Under the pieces are notes generated by a model. It worked only from the letters and a program-made list of their open reading frames with translations, was not told where the DNA came from and made no database searches. Made by a program: the position numbers and the translations under genes. From Symsagittifera roscoffensis (Eukaryota > Xenacoelomorpha > Acoela > Convolutidae), in assembly GCF_963678635.1 (NCBI RefSeq), contig NC_087069.1, positions 29,428,776 to 29,492,775 of the forward strand: a stretch of 64,000 nucleotides of DNA, read 5' to 3'. Of the stretch, positions 1-9,688 are shown piece by piece; the stretch's first letter is position 1, and every line of letters starts with the position of its first letter.

Positions 1-1060
1 TAAATTAATTTCTCAACCCTCTAGTTGGGTGCTGTCAGAGTACCTTCGAGAAATGCGATTTTTGTCTTCAAATGTGACCTCAAATACTTGTAGTTTTCGA
101 GATATGACATGTTTTATGATTTCTTTTTAATTTTTCAGAAAACTTAGATTTGAAAAGTTTCAACATTTGAAATTCCTAATATTGTAGTTGGGTACTCTAA
201 AGGTACTCTCAGGAGTTTCAAGATATAAATCTTGCGCCCAAATGTGACCGCTCAGATGCTCTCAGTTTTCGAGATCTGACGTTTTTGATTTTCAAAAAAC
301 TTTCAGAAACCTTAGATTTCAAAATTTTGAAATTCCCAACACTCTTTTTGGGGCTGTCAGAATACTATCGGGGGTTGCGAATCTCACTTCCAATTATCTT
401 CTTCAATTATCAGTTCAATTTTCTTTTCAAATTTTAAAATTCCGGACCCTTTAGTTGGAAGCTGTCAGAAAACTCCTGGGGGGTTGCAAATCTTGCCTCG
501 AAATATGACCGCTCAAATCTTTTTAGTTTTCGATATATGGCGTTTTTTTGTGATTTTTTTTTCAAAAAGCTCTCAGCAAACTTAAATTTTTTTTCATTTT
601 TTTTTAAAGTGGGAGGGGACTATCAGGGTAAATTTAAGTGGTGTCTAAGCTTGTCTCCAAATGTAACTGCTCAATTCTTTGTAGTTTTTGAAATATGACA
701 TTCTTTGCCCTTTAGTTGGGTGCTGCCAGAGTACTCGAAGGGGTTGCAAATCTAACAGCCAGATCTGACTGCTCAGGATTTAAACACTTTCTCAAAATTC
801 GAAGTTCCCAACCCTGTAGTTGGTTACTGAGAGAGTACTCTTAGGAGTCGCAAATTTAGCGTCCAAATGCGTCTGCTCAAATGTTTTTAGTTTCGTTTTA
901 AATTTTTTTCAAAAAAAACTTGGATTTATAACTTGATTTTTCAAAATTTGGATTTAAAAACTCATAGAAGAAAACTTCTCAACATTTGAAATTACGAACC
1001 CTGTTATTGGGTAGTGTCAGAGTACACTCAAAAGTTCTAAATATTTTTTTTCAATATCTT
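1..1060. repeat. degenerate tandem repeat, about seven to eight units
   Basis: An anchor resembling CCCTNTAGTTGGGT followed by CTGTCAGAGTAC recurs near positions 24, 187, 346, 453, 717, 822 and 1008. Each is followed by phrases such as CAAATGTGACCGCTCA and TTTTCGAGATATGAC. Unit spacing varies from about 105 to 260 bases, so the array is old and has indels. No coding potential is visible. Confidence 0.7.
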
Positions 1061-1079
1061 CGGTTTTTTCCAGAAGTGC

Positions 1080-1340
1080 GTTGCACGCTTGTAAGTTTTC
1101 AACTAAAAATTTTTATGACCCATTGAAGATATCGACTGTTTAAAATCAAATTTATTAAGATGTTTTACCTCCGATTATTTTTACAAGGTTTTAGGAGTTT
1201 GAAAATTGTCAGTTTGGCCATGCTAGGTTATCGGTCGTCATAGTTTTTCATTATATTTCTTTTTTTAAAAGCGATTCGATTTGGATTAAGGGCAGTCGGA
1301 ACGTTCATCCTTTTCCCTGATATTCGAGTAGGCTTGTTAA
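1080..1340 (+). repeat. diverged copy of a dispersed repeat (family also at 11304 and 45306)
   Basis: The segment runs in the same order as the better copy at 11304-11830: a 'gaagatat... acctccgattatttttacaa' part, then GGTTTTAGGAGTTTGAAAATTG, and a tail GGGCAGTCGGAAC followed by TTCCCTGATATTCGAG. The copy at 11304 ends GGGCAATCGGAAC with CGCCCTGATACGAG. Family membership is an inference by eye. Confidence 0.35.
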
Positions 1341-1522
1341 CATTTGAAGTGTTCACTTTTTGCTTGATTTAATTATAATTTTGCTCTCTCTTTCTCTCAT
1401 ATCTTTTCAGTTCTGTCAATTATTATATTTACGTTCAAATAAAAAATGTATAAGAAGAGCAGTTTTAAGCTTAAAAAATAAGTTTTCACCAATAATAGTC
1501 ATTGATTCATTGGGTTTTGTAG

Positions 1523-1693
1523 GATTTTGCTGGGCTGGACAAGACTCTGGCTTCATTAGACGCGCATGTGGCGAATATCGAACAAGACATCGCAGTTATG
1601 AAGAGCGAGGAAAGTCAGATGCGAATTCAGAGTGAAAATTGTTTAGAGATTATAGAAATCTTGAAGAGAATCGAAAGTGCAGCCAAAGACTGA
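1523..1693 (+). CDS. terminal coding exon of an unrecognised coiled-coil protein
   Basis: After an acceptor-like sequence (TGGGTTTTGTAG, AG at 1521-1522) a frame of 56 codons runs to a TGA at 1691-1693. It starts DFAGLDKTLASLD and ends KRIESAAKD. The peptide is rich in Glu, Lys, Ile and Leu with leucines and isoleucines at heptad-like spacing, so it probably forms an amphipathic helix or coiled coil. Base composition is clearly less AT-rich than the flanks. The rest of the gene was not found; upstream exons would lie before the repeat at 1-1060 or outside the window. I do not recognise the family; small coiled-coil subunits of trafficking or cytoskeletal complexes have this look, but that is only a resemblance. 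Confidence 0.5.
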   Translation, partial: DFAGLDKTLASLDAHVANIEQDIAVMKSEESQMRIQSENCLEIIEILKRIESAAKD

Positions 1694-2259
1694 TTTGTAT
1701 TTTTTGATTTCAAATAATTTCATTTTAAGGATGTGATAAAAACTGAAGATGAGGATTTTAATTAAGTAAATAGCCTTCAAAATCTAGAATAATTTTAAAA
1801 ATTTTGATATCCAGCTGAGATCACTGAGTTAAATCGAGAGCACTCGCCATTCAACCTTTACCGCTGGTTCGCCCGAGAATGAACACGTCTGGTCGTATTA
1901 ATATAGTCTTGAATTTTGCAGCTGGCTGGCAAATTGAGTTGTCAGGAAATTCAATGTAAGGGAAATCAACACTACATTTTTCATGAAAAAACTGGTCAAT
2001 TCAAACAAAAAATAAGTAACGAACAATAAGTCCGATGCAGCCGGCACCAAATAGTTTTTTATTCAATTGATCACGCTGATTCGATTGGAACTGTTTATTC
2101 ATTACCCGTTTATGTAATTCTATTGAAACTCAGTCTTGGGGTGTGTTTTTTACACAGGCTGAGCGTCGCGTTTATACTTCGATGCAACTTTTCCAATCGA
2201 AGCAACAAATAAAAGTGCTCATTTAGTGGCACTTCTGGTATACTTCCAACCATGGTCAG
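1694..2259. other. no gene seen
   Basis: AT-rich flank after the terminal exon. It probably includes the 3' UTR of that gene (AT-rich with several TAATTAA/AATAAT runs), but no canonical AATAAA site can be assigned with confidence. Confidence 0.4.
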
Positions 2260-2550
2260 TTTAATGGCATCTGTTGCTGCTTTATTGGTATCTGGTGTAA
2301 GATAAGATCCAATTGACCGTGGTGCAAATGCAAGGGTGCGAGACTCCTTATCTACAGGTAGGAGATTCAAATATGGAATATTGAAATAGTTTTTCTTCAT
2401 TTGGTGGAATTTTTGCTGCATAGCATAGGCAGTTTATTAGCAATTGTAACTGCCTTATTGGTAATTAGCGTGAGTTTATTTTCAAGTGATTGTGGCGCAG
2501 ATGCTAGAACTTCAGACTCCTAATCTCTAGGTCGGAGGTTCGATTGGAAT
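2260..2550 (+). mobile_element. two tandem tRNA-derived SINE-like units
   Basis: Two related units lie about 173 bases apart. Each carries a tRNA-like part, at about 2315-2378 and 2487-2550. The second has an A-box-like TGTGGCGCAGATGC, an anticodon-arm-like CAGACTCCTAATCT (CCT in the loop, as in tRNA-Arg) and a B-box GGTTCGATTGG. The first has the same order with decayed boxes (GAGATTCAAATATGG). The preceding bases also match (CTGCTTTATTGGTA and CTGCCTTATTGGTA). This fits a tRNA-derived SINE duplicated in tandem. Neither unit folds as a functional tRNA. Confidence 0.55.
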
Positions 2551-2835
2551 TTCCAAGTCGTATTTTAACCCGTTCTTTTTCTTTACTTCGTTTCAAGTTT
2601 GCCGTTTTCACGCTTGTGTTCTTAAAGTTCAGCTTAGACTATGTGGTCACTTCGTTCCACGTAAAATCAGGTATAAAAAAGATCAGAAAGAGCCGAGTGA
2701 CGTATCATAAAGACCCTTCTAGTCGTTATTCAAACGACATAAAAAGTTTGCTAAATGTATTCTGTTTCGAGGAAAAACCGGAATGATTTTTTGCTTTTTA
2801 GATTTTTTAAACTAATAAAACGAGAGAGTTGAACT
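2551..2835. other. no gene seen; left flank of the copia element
   Basis: Ordinary AT-rich sequence up to the LTR. The five bases before the LTR (GAACT, 2831-2835) nearly match the five after the other LTR (GAATT, 7546-7550), as expected for a worn 5-bp target site duplication. Confidence 0.5.
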
Positions 2836-3118
2836 TGTTAAGATTCAGAGTTAAAGCAACTAGGATTAAGAGCTGGGGTTTGAGACTCAGATAGAATCTT
2901 AGGTTTGAACTGAGGATTGAGAAGAGGTAGTGATTGTTGAAGAATGAATTGATAGTAGTGAATATAAATGACATGACAAACTACGCATCACAAAAGTACC
3001 AGCTAATTTATTACAGACTAATTTATTAGTTTGAGATCACTATTTGACCTTGTATGAGTTTCAGTTTCGATTATGATTCAAATAATCTGTCTGACCTTGA
3101 GATGGTCTGACCTCAACA
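2836..3118 (-). repeat. copia 3' LTR
   Basis: 283 bp, 94% identical to 7263-7545 with substitutions only. Terminal bases are TG...CA. It is the 3' LTR in the element's own orientation because the polypurine tract abuts it. Confidence 0.95.
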
Positions 3119-3127
3119 TCCCCACTC
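3119..3127 (-). promoter_or_regulatory. copia polypurine tract
   Basis: On the minus strand the bases just before the 3' LTR read GAGTGGGGA, a purine run where plus-strand DNA synthesis would be primed. It overlaps the last codons of the RNase H frame. Confidence 0.8.
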
Positions 3128-3716
3128 AGGCTGAATTGGCTTTGTCCAATGTCAGGCTGCAACCCATCAAGGTTCGATGATGCTGTTCCACCTTAGCCTT
3201 ATTCAGGGCTTTTGTCAACAAGGCAGCTTCCATGAATTCAGTAGGGCAATATTGGAGTTCAACTGTCTCATCTTCAACTCGTTCTAGAACAAAGTGGTAT
3301 TTTACATCGATGTGTTTCGTTCGCTTCTGCATCACAGGATTCTTGCACATCTTGATACAGCTCTGGTTGTCCTCCTTGATGAGAGTTGATCCGTCCATGA
3401 CTACGCCCATCTCATCGAGAAGTGATCGCAGATATGGAGCCTCTTGAACCGCTGCGGCCATTGCTTGGTACTCAGCCTACCTGGTAGATATGGCATCAGT
3501 TTGTTGCTTCTTGGTGGTCCAACTAATTGCTGCCCCTGTCTTTTGCAAATGAAAGCTGTATCCAGTAGTTGACCTTCTATCATCCAAATCTCCAGCCCAG
3601 TCAGCATCTACGGATCCATAGAGTTTTACACCAGCAGCTTCTTCGTGAAGCACAGCTCCAGATCTTTGCTCCCCTTCAAGTAAAGAAGAACCCTCTTTGC
3701 AGCCACCCAGTGCCAC
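3126..3716 (-). pseudogene. copia RNase H domain, broken
   Basis: Two same-frame pieces (3477-3716 and 3126-3476) split by a TAG at 3477-3479. The first has the copia RNase H start LYGSVDADWAGD and TTGYSFHL; the second resumes with AEYQAMAAAVQEAPYLR and continues through the KHIDVKYHFVLE helix. This domain would degrade the RNA strand during reverse transcription. It is in a different frame from the preceding 3626-3913 segment, so one frameshift lies around 3630-3660. The stop falls where the family normally has a conserved acidic residue. Confidence 0.85.
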
Positions 3717-4654
3717 TTTCCCAGATTCTCCAGGAAACGAGAGAGTTGCGTCACAGTAGCTAGAATATCAGGCCTTGTTTGCTTAGCTATGTACAATAAC
3801 GAGCCCACAATGCCTCTGTAGTCCTCAGGTTTCATGGATACTGCCTCTGCTGACCCAGCTTCAGGGCAGCCCTTCTTCGACAGTTGTGCGCTGATGTCCG
3901 CTGGTGTGCCCACTGGTTTTCATTCAGCAAGGCCAAAACGCTCCAAGAAGTCTTCGATGTAACGAGATTGATTTACTGTTACTGTCCCAGGTGACTGCTT
4001 GACCTGCATTCTCAGGAACCAGGACAATGCGCCTCTGTCATCCATCTTGAATCGTTCGGAGAAACGGCTCCTCAGATTGTCAATTTCGTCTCGTCATCTG
4101 CACCCAATGATGATGTCATCTACTCAAACCAGCACATAAATCATTGCATCGTTTGTTCCCCTTATCGTGAACAAACAGAAGTCGTTGCTGCTTCTATTGA
4201 ACCCTTCATCAAGTAGGAAAGTGCTCAGCGTCTGATACCAGTCTCTTCCTGCCTGCCGCAGCCCATAGAGACTTAGTTGTAGCAAGCACACTTGGTTGTC
4301 ACCGCTGCTGAACCCCTCTCGCTGCTCCATGTACACTGTATCTGCTAGAGGAGAGTTGAGGAATGCTGACTTAACATCCATCTGATGAAGTACAAGATTG
4401 TCTTGTGTCCCCAGAGCCAGCAGTATTCTCTTTGTTTCGGGTTCACAGTTTGGAGCAAACGTCTCATTGAAGTCAAGTCCTTCCACTTGCATGAACCCTT
4501 TCACTACATATCGGGATTTGAACCGCTCCACTTGTCCCATCGCATCTCTCTTTACAGCAAGAACCCATCGTCCCGGAATAACTTTTCGAGGTTGTGGTCT
4601 ATCAACAAGTGTCCATGTTCCCATGGCTTCTAGAGAATTCACCTCTAAAGCCAT
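3626..4654 (-). pseudogene. copia reverse transcriptase, broken
   Basis: The frame contains the copia RT core: WTLVDRP, a KSRYVVKGFMQ segment, DVKSAFLNSPL with a catalytic Asp, QLSLYGLRQAGRDWY, and then the VDD of the active site at about 4115-4123. A TGA (4124-4126) sits immediately before the VDD, at the residue usually occupied by an aromatic. Further stops are TGA at 4094-4096 and TGA at 3920-3922. After them a KPVGTPAD motif and the thumb and connection region follow. The protein would copy the element RNA into cDNA; it cannot be made intact here. Confidence 0.9.
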
Positions 4655-4666
4655 AGCTGCTAGTCA

Positions 4667-5200
4667 CTACTCCTTTTTGGGTCCAGACACTGCTTCTGAA
4701 TAGCCCCTTGGCTCTTGAATTGGAGCGACTGAAGCATGGGTATAGGCCAGTCCGTATCGAATGGGTGGGTTCCTTGTTCTAACGGACCTCTGCACTGGAT
4801 GATCAGTAGAATGTGAATCTACTGCTTCCTCCTCGACAAGATTTTCTTCAGTAGCCCCCACTGAATCTGCAGTACCATCCTCAGTTTGCGCGCTTTGTGC
4901 TTTGCTGATTTTCGTTGTGCTTGGTTGCTCAATATCAATGCACCCCTCGATTGATAGCTCCAGGGTTTGTAATGGCTCACTGTCAACCATGAAATTATCT
5001 GGAATGGTGTTATTATTGAATGTCATGCTTCTTGCTCGCACCACTGGTCTTGTCTCTAGATGCATCAGCAGTTAGGCTTTGCTCTCCTCGTCGTAGCTGA
5101 TGAACTTGCTTCTCTTGTCCTTTGGATCCAGTTTCCGTCTGTTGCCTCGATCCAGATAGTAAGTCAGACAACCGAACACACGCAAATATCTCACTTTTTA
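4667..5200 (-). pseudogene. copia integrase C-terminus and pol linker, broken
   Basis: Downstream of the integrase core the frame reads VRYLRVFGC, the copia GKR-type region, then a hydrophilic linker rich in Glu, Ser and Thr. Stops interrupt at TAA 5198-5200, TAA 5072-5074 and a doublet at 4664-4669 (TAG then TGA). All are in the same frame as gag, integrase and reverse transcriptase. Confidence 0.8.
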
Positions 5201-5722
5201 TGGTTTCCCATAGTGCATCTCTGTCGGTGAAAGGCGCTTCTCATTGCTGGATGTGGGGCAGAAGTTGCGAACCCTTACAGCTGTCGACATTGCTCGCACC
5301 CAAAATATCTTCGGTAGTTTTGCTTCTGCCAGCAAACGTGGAGTCATCTCGGTGATCACTTTGTTGTAGCGCTCTGCTACACCATTCTGTTGGGGAATTT
5401 TGGGCACAGTAATTTCTTGCTTCACCTGGAGTTCACAAAATCTCCTAAATGCATTTGACGAATACTCACCTCCATTGTCAGTTCGCAGGCACTTCAGTGC
5501 TCCATGCTCCGCCACAAACTCCTGGAACTTCAGCAGAGCATCACTCTTCTTCACCAGGTACTTGACCACAGCCAGCCGACTGAAATCGTCGATGAAGCTC
5601 AAGGCATAGCGTGCACCATGCATACTCGGTATTTCAAATAGTCCCTGAATGTCACTGAAGACCCGTTGCCCCACTGCCGATACTCTGCTGTCAGTCTTCT
5701 TAGGCACTGCTACTTCATGCAT
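5198..5722 (-). pseudogene. copia integrase core
   Basis: A 174-residue open segment with the retroviral-type integrase core. The acidic triad is visible as D24 (SDIQG), D82 (RTDNGGEY) and E117 (QNGVAERYN), with the family's DDFSR segment between. It is separated from the gag segment only by two in-frame stops, TAA 5741-5743 and TAG 5723-5725, around the zinc-binding part of the integrase. The domain would insert element cDNA into the genome. Confidence 0.9.
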
Positions 5723-5740
5723 CTAAGAAGCTGTACACAC

Positions 5741-7177
5741 TTAACAGAACTCTAGCTCACCCACATTGACAAGCGATGAAAGATCCTGCTGGTTGAGTTG
5801 CCCCAGTCGCCGGTGCCACAACATTGCATCACTGTTATCCCTCCTTGTTTTCGTCACTAGAGTCATCGGGTTTCTGTTGAACTTGCAATCAAGGAAGAAA
5901 AGCCTGCCGCGCTGCTTCACAGGTAGCTGTCCCCCAACTGGTGCCAGTAGATGTGACGCATCTGCGGTGAAACTGAAGCTTGAGCCTCTAGCCACAGCTG
6001 AGCTCACGCTCATCAAGTTCACACTGTAGCTCGGCACAAACAGCAGATTGTGAAAAGTGTAGCTCCTCACAGCATCATGGCAGTCCCTGATCTCCACTTC
6101 CACTGATCCTTTGCCCTCAGTCCTTGACAGCGTGCCGTTGGTGTTCTCCGCAGTTGTCCCTTCATTCCAGCTCTCAAAGCTAGAAAAGACAGTTCTGTCG
6201 CGCACCACATTATCAGTGCATCCCGTATCCGCAATGAGGTCGTCTCCCTTCATTGAAGTTGCAGCACAACAGCTGAAAAACACTGTCCTCCCCTGCATGC
6301 ACTCCCTTGCAAAATGTCCAGGTTGCCCACACTTGAAGCACCCTTGCTTCTTTGCTGCTGACCCACTTGCTTCGTTCGACTCATTGCCTCGAGCACTCGA
6401 TTGTCCGCTGTCACTTTTGGATTTGCAGTCCCTCGCCATATGACCCTTCTGACCGCACACATAGCAGCCACTACTTGACACTCTTTTCTTCTTCCTCACA
6501 GCTTGCATGGGTATATGACCATGTCCAGTCCTCTCTCCACATCGAGCCTTCCTCGAGTCATCGTAGTTCTTCAACCTCGTTCTCAGCTCTGGAAACGTCT
6601 TGGCTGATTGAAAGCTCTCTTGCACCACTAAATGCTCATAGCTATCAGGCAGCGCATTGAACAGTGTGTCCGTGATTACTTCTCCAGCTTCGCTCAACCG
6701 CGTCATCAGCTCTTGACTGCGAACGAAGTTGTCGTCCAGATCCTCCTCTGATTCTAGGCGCAGCTTCGCAAGCTGACCTAATAGAGTGACCTTCGTCGGC
6801 CTTTCTACACTGCAAAACTTCTCTTGAAGCAGCTTCCGAGCCTTCGTCCCATGGCCATAGCCATCTGAACACGCGCAATCGTTCTTTATGTAGATCAAAG
6901 TGGTGTTGTTGAGCACCAGAGCCAGGTGAGACCACACAGTGTTTCGATTGTCTTTCCTCTGCTGGATCAACACTGCTCGCTTCTGCATCTTGGCATCGTA
7001 GGCTGCCTGCTGACCAGCAATCTCACTCTCGGGGAGAGTATGTTCAGCCTCCGGCAGATCATCATTGGCCATCACTGTCCTGAACAGGCCCTTGGTGTGC
7101 ATCAGCGCCACAAATTTCGTCAACCAAGCAGGAAAATTTTCAGACTTTCCTCTAAAAGCCGCCAATTTCAAGTCCAT
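5741..7177 (-). pseudogene. copia gag and protease, 478 residues
   Basis: Start ATG at 7175-7177 lies just downstream of the primer binding site. The N-terminal half is a copia gag (UBN2-like). Two CCHC knuckles, CYVCGQKGHMARDC (about residues 238-251) and CFKCGQPGHFAREC (280-293), would bind RNA. A protease active site DTG lies at residues 317-319 (most copia proteins have DSG). The segment ends in the GAG-pre-integrase region with LWHRRLGQLNQQD. The frame is open up to TAA 5741-5743. In the family this would be the start of a single gag-pol polyprotein. Confidence 0.9.
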
Positions 7178-7249
7178 CGTTGCTTAAGGCAGCTAGCTAA
7201 AATCTAAAAACTCTTACAGAAAAATAATACAAGAAAAAAACTAGAAATC

Positions 7250-7262
7250 GGGGCCCATAACC
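7250..7262 (-). promoter_or_regulatory. copia primer binding site for initiator Met tRNA anticodon arm
   Basis: Directly inside the 5' LTR the plus strand reads GGGGCCCATAACC. Twelve of these bases, GGGCCCATAACC, match the anticodon stem-loop of animal initiator Met tRNA rather than its 3' end. Drosophila copia uses the same half-tRNA priming site (GGTTATGGGCCC), which is established knowledge. Confidence 0.85.
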
Positions 7263-7545
7263 TGTTAAGATTCAGAGTTAGAGCAACTAGGATTAGGAGC
7301 TGGGGTTAGAGACTGAGATAAAATCTGAGGTTTGAACTGAGGATTGAGAAGAGGTAGTGATTGTTGAAGAATGAATTGATAGTAGTGAATATAAATGACA
7401 TGACAAAAAAAGCATCACAAAAGTACCAGTTAATTAATTACAGACTAATTAATTAGTTTGAGATCACTAGTTGACCTTGTCTGAGTTTCAGTTTTGATTA
7501 TGATTCAATTAATCTGTCTGACCTTGAGAGGGTCTGACCTCAACA
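7263..7545 (-). repeat. copia 5' LTR
   Basis: 283 bp, partner of 2836-3118. In element orientation it begins TGTTGAGGTCAGACC and ends CTTAACA, followed at once by the primer binding site. It is expected to carry the promoter; no clear TATA box was assigned. Confidence 0.95.
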
Positions 7546-7876
7546 GAATTCATAAGTTATTTTAGGAAAAATTTTTACTGAAGCTGTGAAAAAATTGGTT
7601 TTACTTCAGGAAAACCAGAATTGACATTTCCTGCGCTTGTTATTTTTAAGACAATCATAACAGAATATGACTGTTACTTAAAAATTACGTTGTTTTCTGA
7701 AAGTGGTCTGAGCTTTCTGCCACTTGCACAGCAACCGGCTTGACTCGCTATCAGAGGTGTGAACGCTAATGAAGTTTGCGCTAATCGCTAATGCCGCTAT
7801 TTCATGTGCCGCTATTCGCTAATGCGCTATTTTACCTACCACTAATTGCGGCTAAAACATTAAAAGAAGCAGGAAA

Positions 7877-8290
7877 TCAATTGAATTGATTATACTTCAG
7901 AAGTAAATTATTCGCCAAACTCTCAGGTTTAAGTCGAGATCTTTGCGGATTTTGCACAAAACCTGCAACAGAAAACAGTCGTTCCACAGCTGCACTGTTT
8001 GGCATGCATGCCAAAACTGTCTGAATGAGGTCTGTAAGGAGATTAGGAACCCTTCCAGCCCAGTAGCGTTCATTTTTCACATTAGTGATATGAGAATACA
8101 AAAACGTAAGAAAGTGAGACCATACAACATCAAACTTGTCCGACGACCCAGTTGTCAAAGAAGTTCGTTGAGGCGCAACATCGAGTAGAAACTTTCTAGG
8201 CTTCTTCGCAACAACCACGCTGATATTTATAATGTTTGAAATAATAGTCTGATAAGATGGGGCAGCATACCTTGGTTCAATATCTTTCAT
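7877..8290 (-). pseudogene. hAT transposase C-terminal (dimerisation) part
   Basis: A 137-residue segment. It begins with the region that in the family follows the BED finger (EPRYAAPSYQTI) and then jumps to the C-terminal hAT dimerisation motif SAAVERLFSVAGFVQNPQRS with RLKPESLANNLLLKYN. A full hAT transposase is about 600-700 residues; roughly 350 residues with most of the catalytic fold are missing. It is in the same frame as 8321-8650, separated by a TAA at 8321-8323. Confidence 0.85.
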
Positions 8291-8320
8291 AAATTTCCAG
8301 AAGAACTTGTTCTCGGTAGA

Positions 8321-8650
8321 TTAGAATGGCATGTTACATCCGGCCACTAAATTCCAAATTATAGATTCAGTACTTTCCTCTTGTTTTGTAAAAGGGCGCT
8401 GAGTTGATAATTGTAGAGTTTCAGGCCCAGTTTGGATAGTATAATTTCCAGAAACAGAACAATTCAAAACGCGCTTAAACTCTGCTTTGTGACTAATTTC
8501 ATAATGAGTACGTAAATTTGAGACGCTTTTTTTGATTAATTTAGTGTCATTCTGACCATTTTTGCACTTTGCTGTAAGTGAAACGTGGTCATTGTTTGTG
8601 TTCAATTTGTCGTACGCAATCCCCATAGCGTCTGAAATTACACGTTTCAA
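8321..8650 (-). pseudogene. hAT transposase N-terminal part with degenerate BED finger
   Basis: A 109-residue segment with a BED-type DNA-binding region: a CKN...KSVSNLRTHYEISH arrangement has the LRTH...H helix, but the second zinc cysteine is not seen. It ends in WNLVAGCNMPF, the family motif that precedes the rest of the protein, and then meets TAA 8321-8323. In an intact protein this part would bind the element ends. Confidence 0.75.
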
Positions 8651-8703
8651 GTACCATCATAAAATTAGGCTGTCTCGAGTGGTTAACCAATTAGAAACAA
8701 ATG

Positions 8704-8779
8704 TTGGATTAGCTAAACTCAATTCTAATTCAATTCTTTTAATAGTATTTAAACTAGAATTGAGTTCAGCTCATCCAAT
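8704..8779. repeat. inverted repeat inside the hAT element
   Basis: TTGGATTAGCTAAACTCAAT (8704-8723) is answered by ATTGAGTTCAGCTCATCCAA (about 8759-8778), arms of about 26 bp with a short AT loop. It lies upstream of the transposase start, inside the right end of the element. It may be a nested miniature insertion or a structural part of the end. Confidence 0.65.
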
Positions 8780-8889
8780 TATAGCGGCCGCTTTTACAGC
8801 GCTATCGAACAATCCGCCGCTAACTAATTCGCTATTGGTCAATCGAAACACTCTGCTCCTCTGCTCGCTATCACACCTCTGCTCGTTAT

Positions 8890-9688
8890 CGTTTTTTTTT
8901 CTTAAAAATAAAGGGGATTAAAGGCTGGAAGGTAATTTTAGAAGCTGTAATCAACTGCTTGCGCAAAAGTTTGTGGATCCAAATCAAATATCACAAAATT
9001 TACCAGAAAAAATCCGCCTAATTTTGAAGGCTGATTTTTCTCTTGTTTTCCTCGACCTCTCATAATCATCATTTTTATGGTATAATGAGTGGTTTTACAA
9101 GTTCAAGTAAGCAGCTCAAATCTATTTCCCGTGACTTAATTAGTCTGTATGTCTGTTTCCATTGCAATCGGACAATTTCAGCAAACATTTTGCCTGTAAA
9201 ATTTTGCAGGTGTGGGAAGGGGGTGTTTTGATATAACCTGTGTTTGTCTGACTAGCAGTCAAGATATATATTAAATCCAATAAGCACAAAGTTGACTAGC
9301 TTAAAAAGCCATTAAGTTTGTTCAACTCAGCAGACATGAAGCAGATAGAGGTCTCAGTTTAGATTTCTTGCATGTTTGTTATCTGCAAAGACTAGAAATA
9401 TTTGCTAAATTTAGGTACCAATTAATTAGTAAAACGCCGATTTTGAATTTAGTATAAATTGTATGAAATTATACAATTTTGCAAACAAAGTCAGCTTGTT
9501 GTAACTGACTTTTTGCATGTAAAAGGGATCGAACTGGCATATGTTAGAACATAGTTTCGCCCATTTTTCAGCCCACAGAAGTATGTATAGGGCACAAGTA
9601 GAATGAAGCCCGTAGTCTAAATGGGTTCTTGTTCTGACTATTTGATCTCACGTTTGATAAACCTGCTCTTGAATCAATCAGACTATCG
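8890..9688. other. no gene seen
   Basis: AT-rich sequence between the hAT element and the minisatellite. Short open frames here have no domain character and no convincing splice context. Confidence 0.5.

Larger units (their letters stand above)
2836..7545 (-). mobile_element. copia-type LTR retrotransposon, complete but decayed
   Basis: A 4.7-kb element read on the minus strand. Order from 7545 downwards: LTR, primer binding site, gag with two CCHC zinc knuckles, aspartic protease, integrase, reverse transcriptase, RNase H, polypurine tract, LTR. Integrase before reverse transcriptase is diagnostic of Ty1/copia (Pseudoviridae-type) elements. The LTRs are both 283 bp, begin TGTT and end AACA, and differ at about 17 positions with no gap. 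About ten in-frame stops and one frameshift break the gag-pol frame, so it cannot be autonomous. The whole 4-kb frame is still almost collinear. Confidence 0.95.
7752..8881 (-). mobile_element. hAT DNA transposon, internally deleted
   Basis: 1130 bp with terminal inverted repeats CAGAGGTGTG (7752-7761 and its complement 8872-8881). Flanking 8-bp target duplications are CTCGCTAT (7744-7751) and CTCGTTAT (8882-8889), 7 of 8 matching. Subterminal CGCTAAT/CGCTATT motifs are repeated near both ends, as in many hAT elements. The coding part keeps the N-terminal BED-like region and the C-terminal dimerisation region but lacks most of the catalytic middle. Confidence 0.9.
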
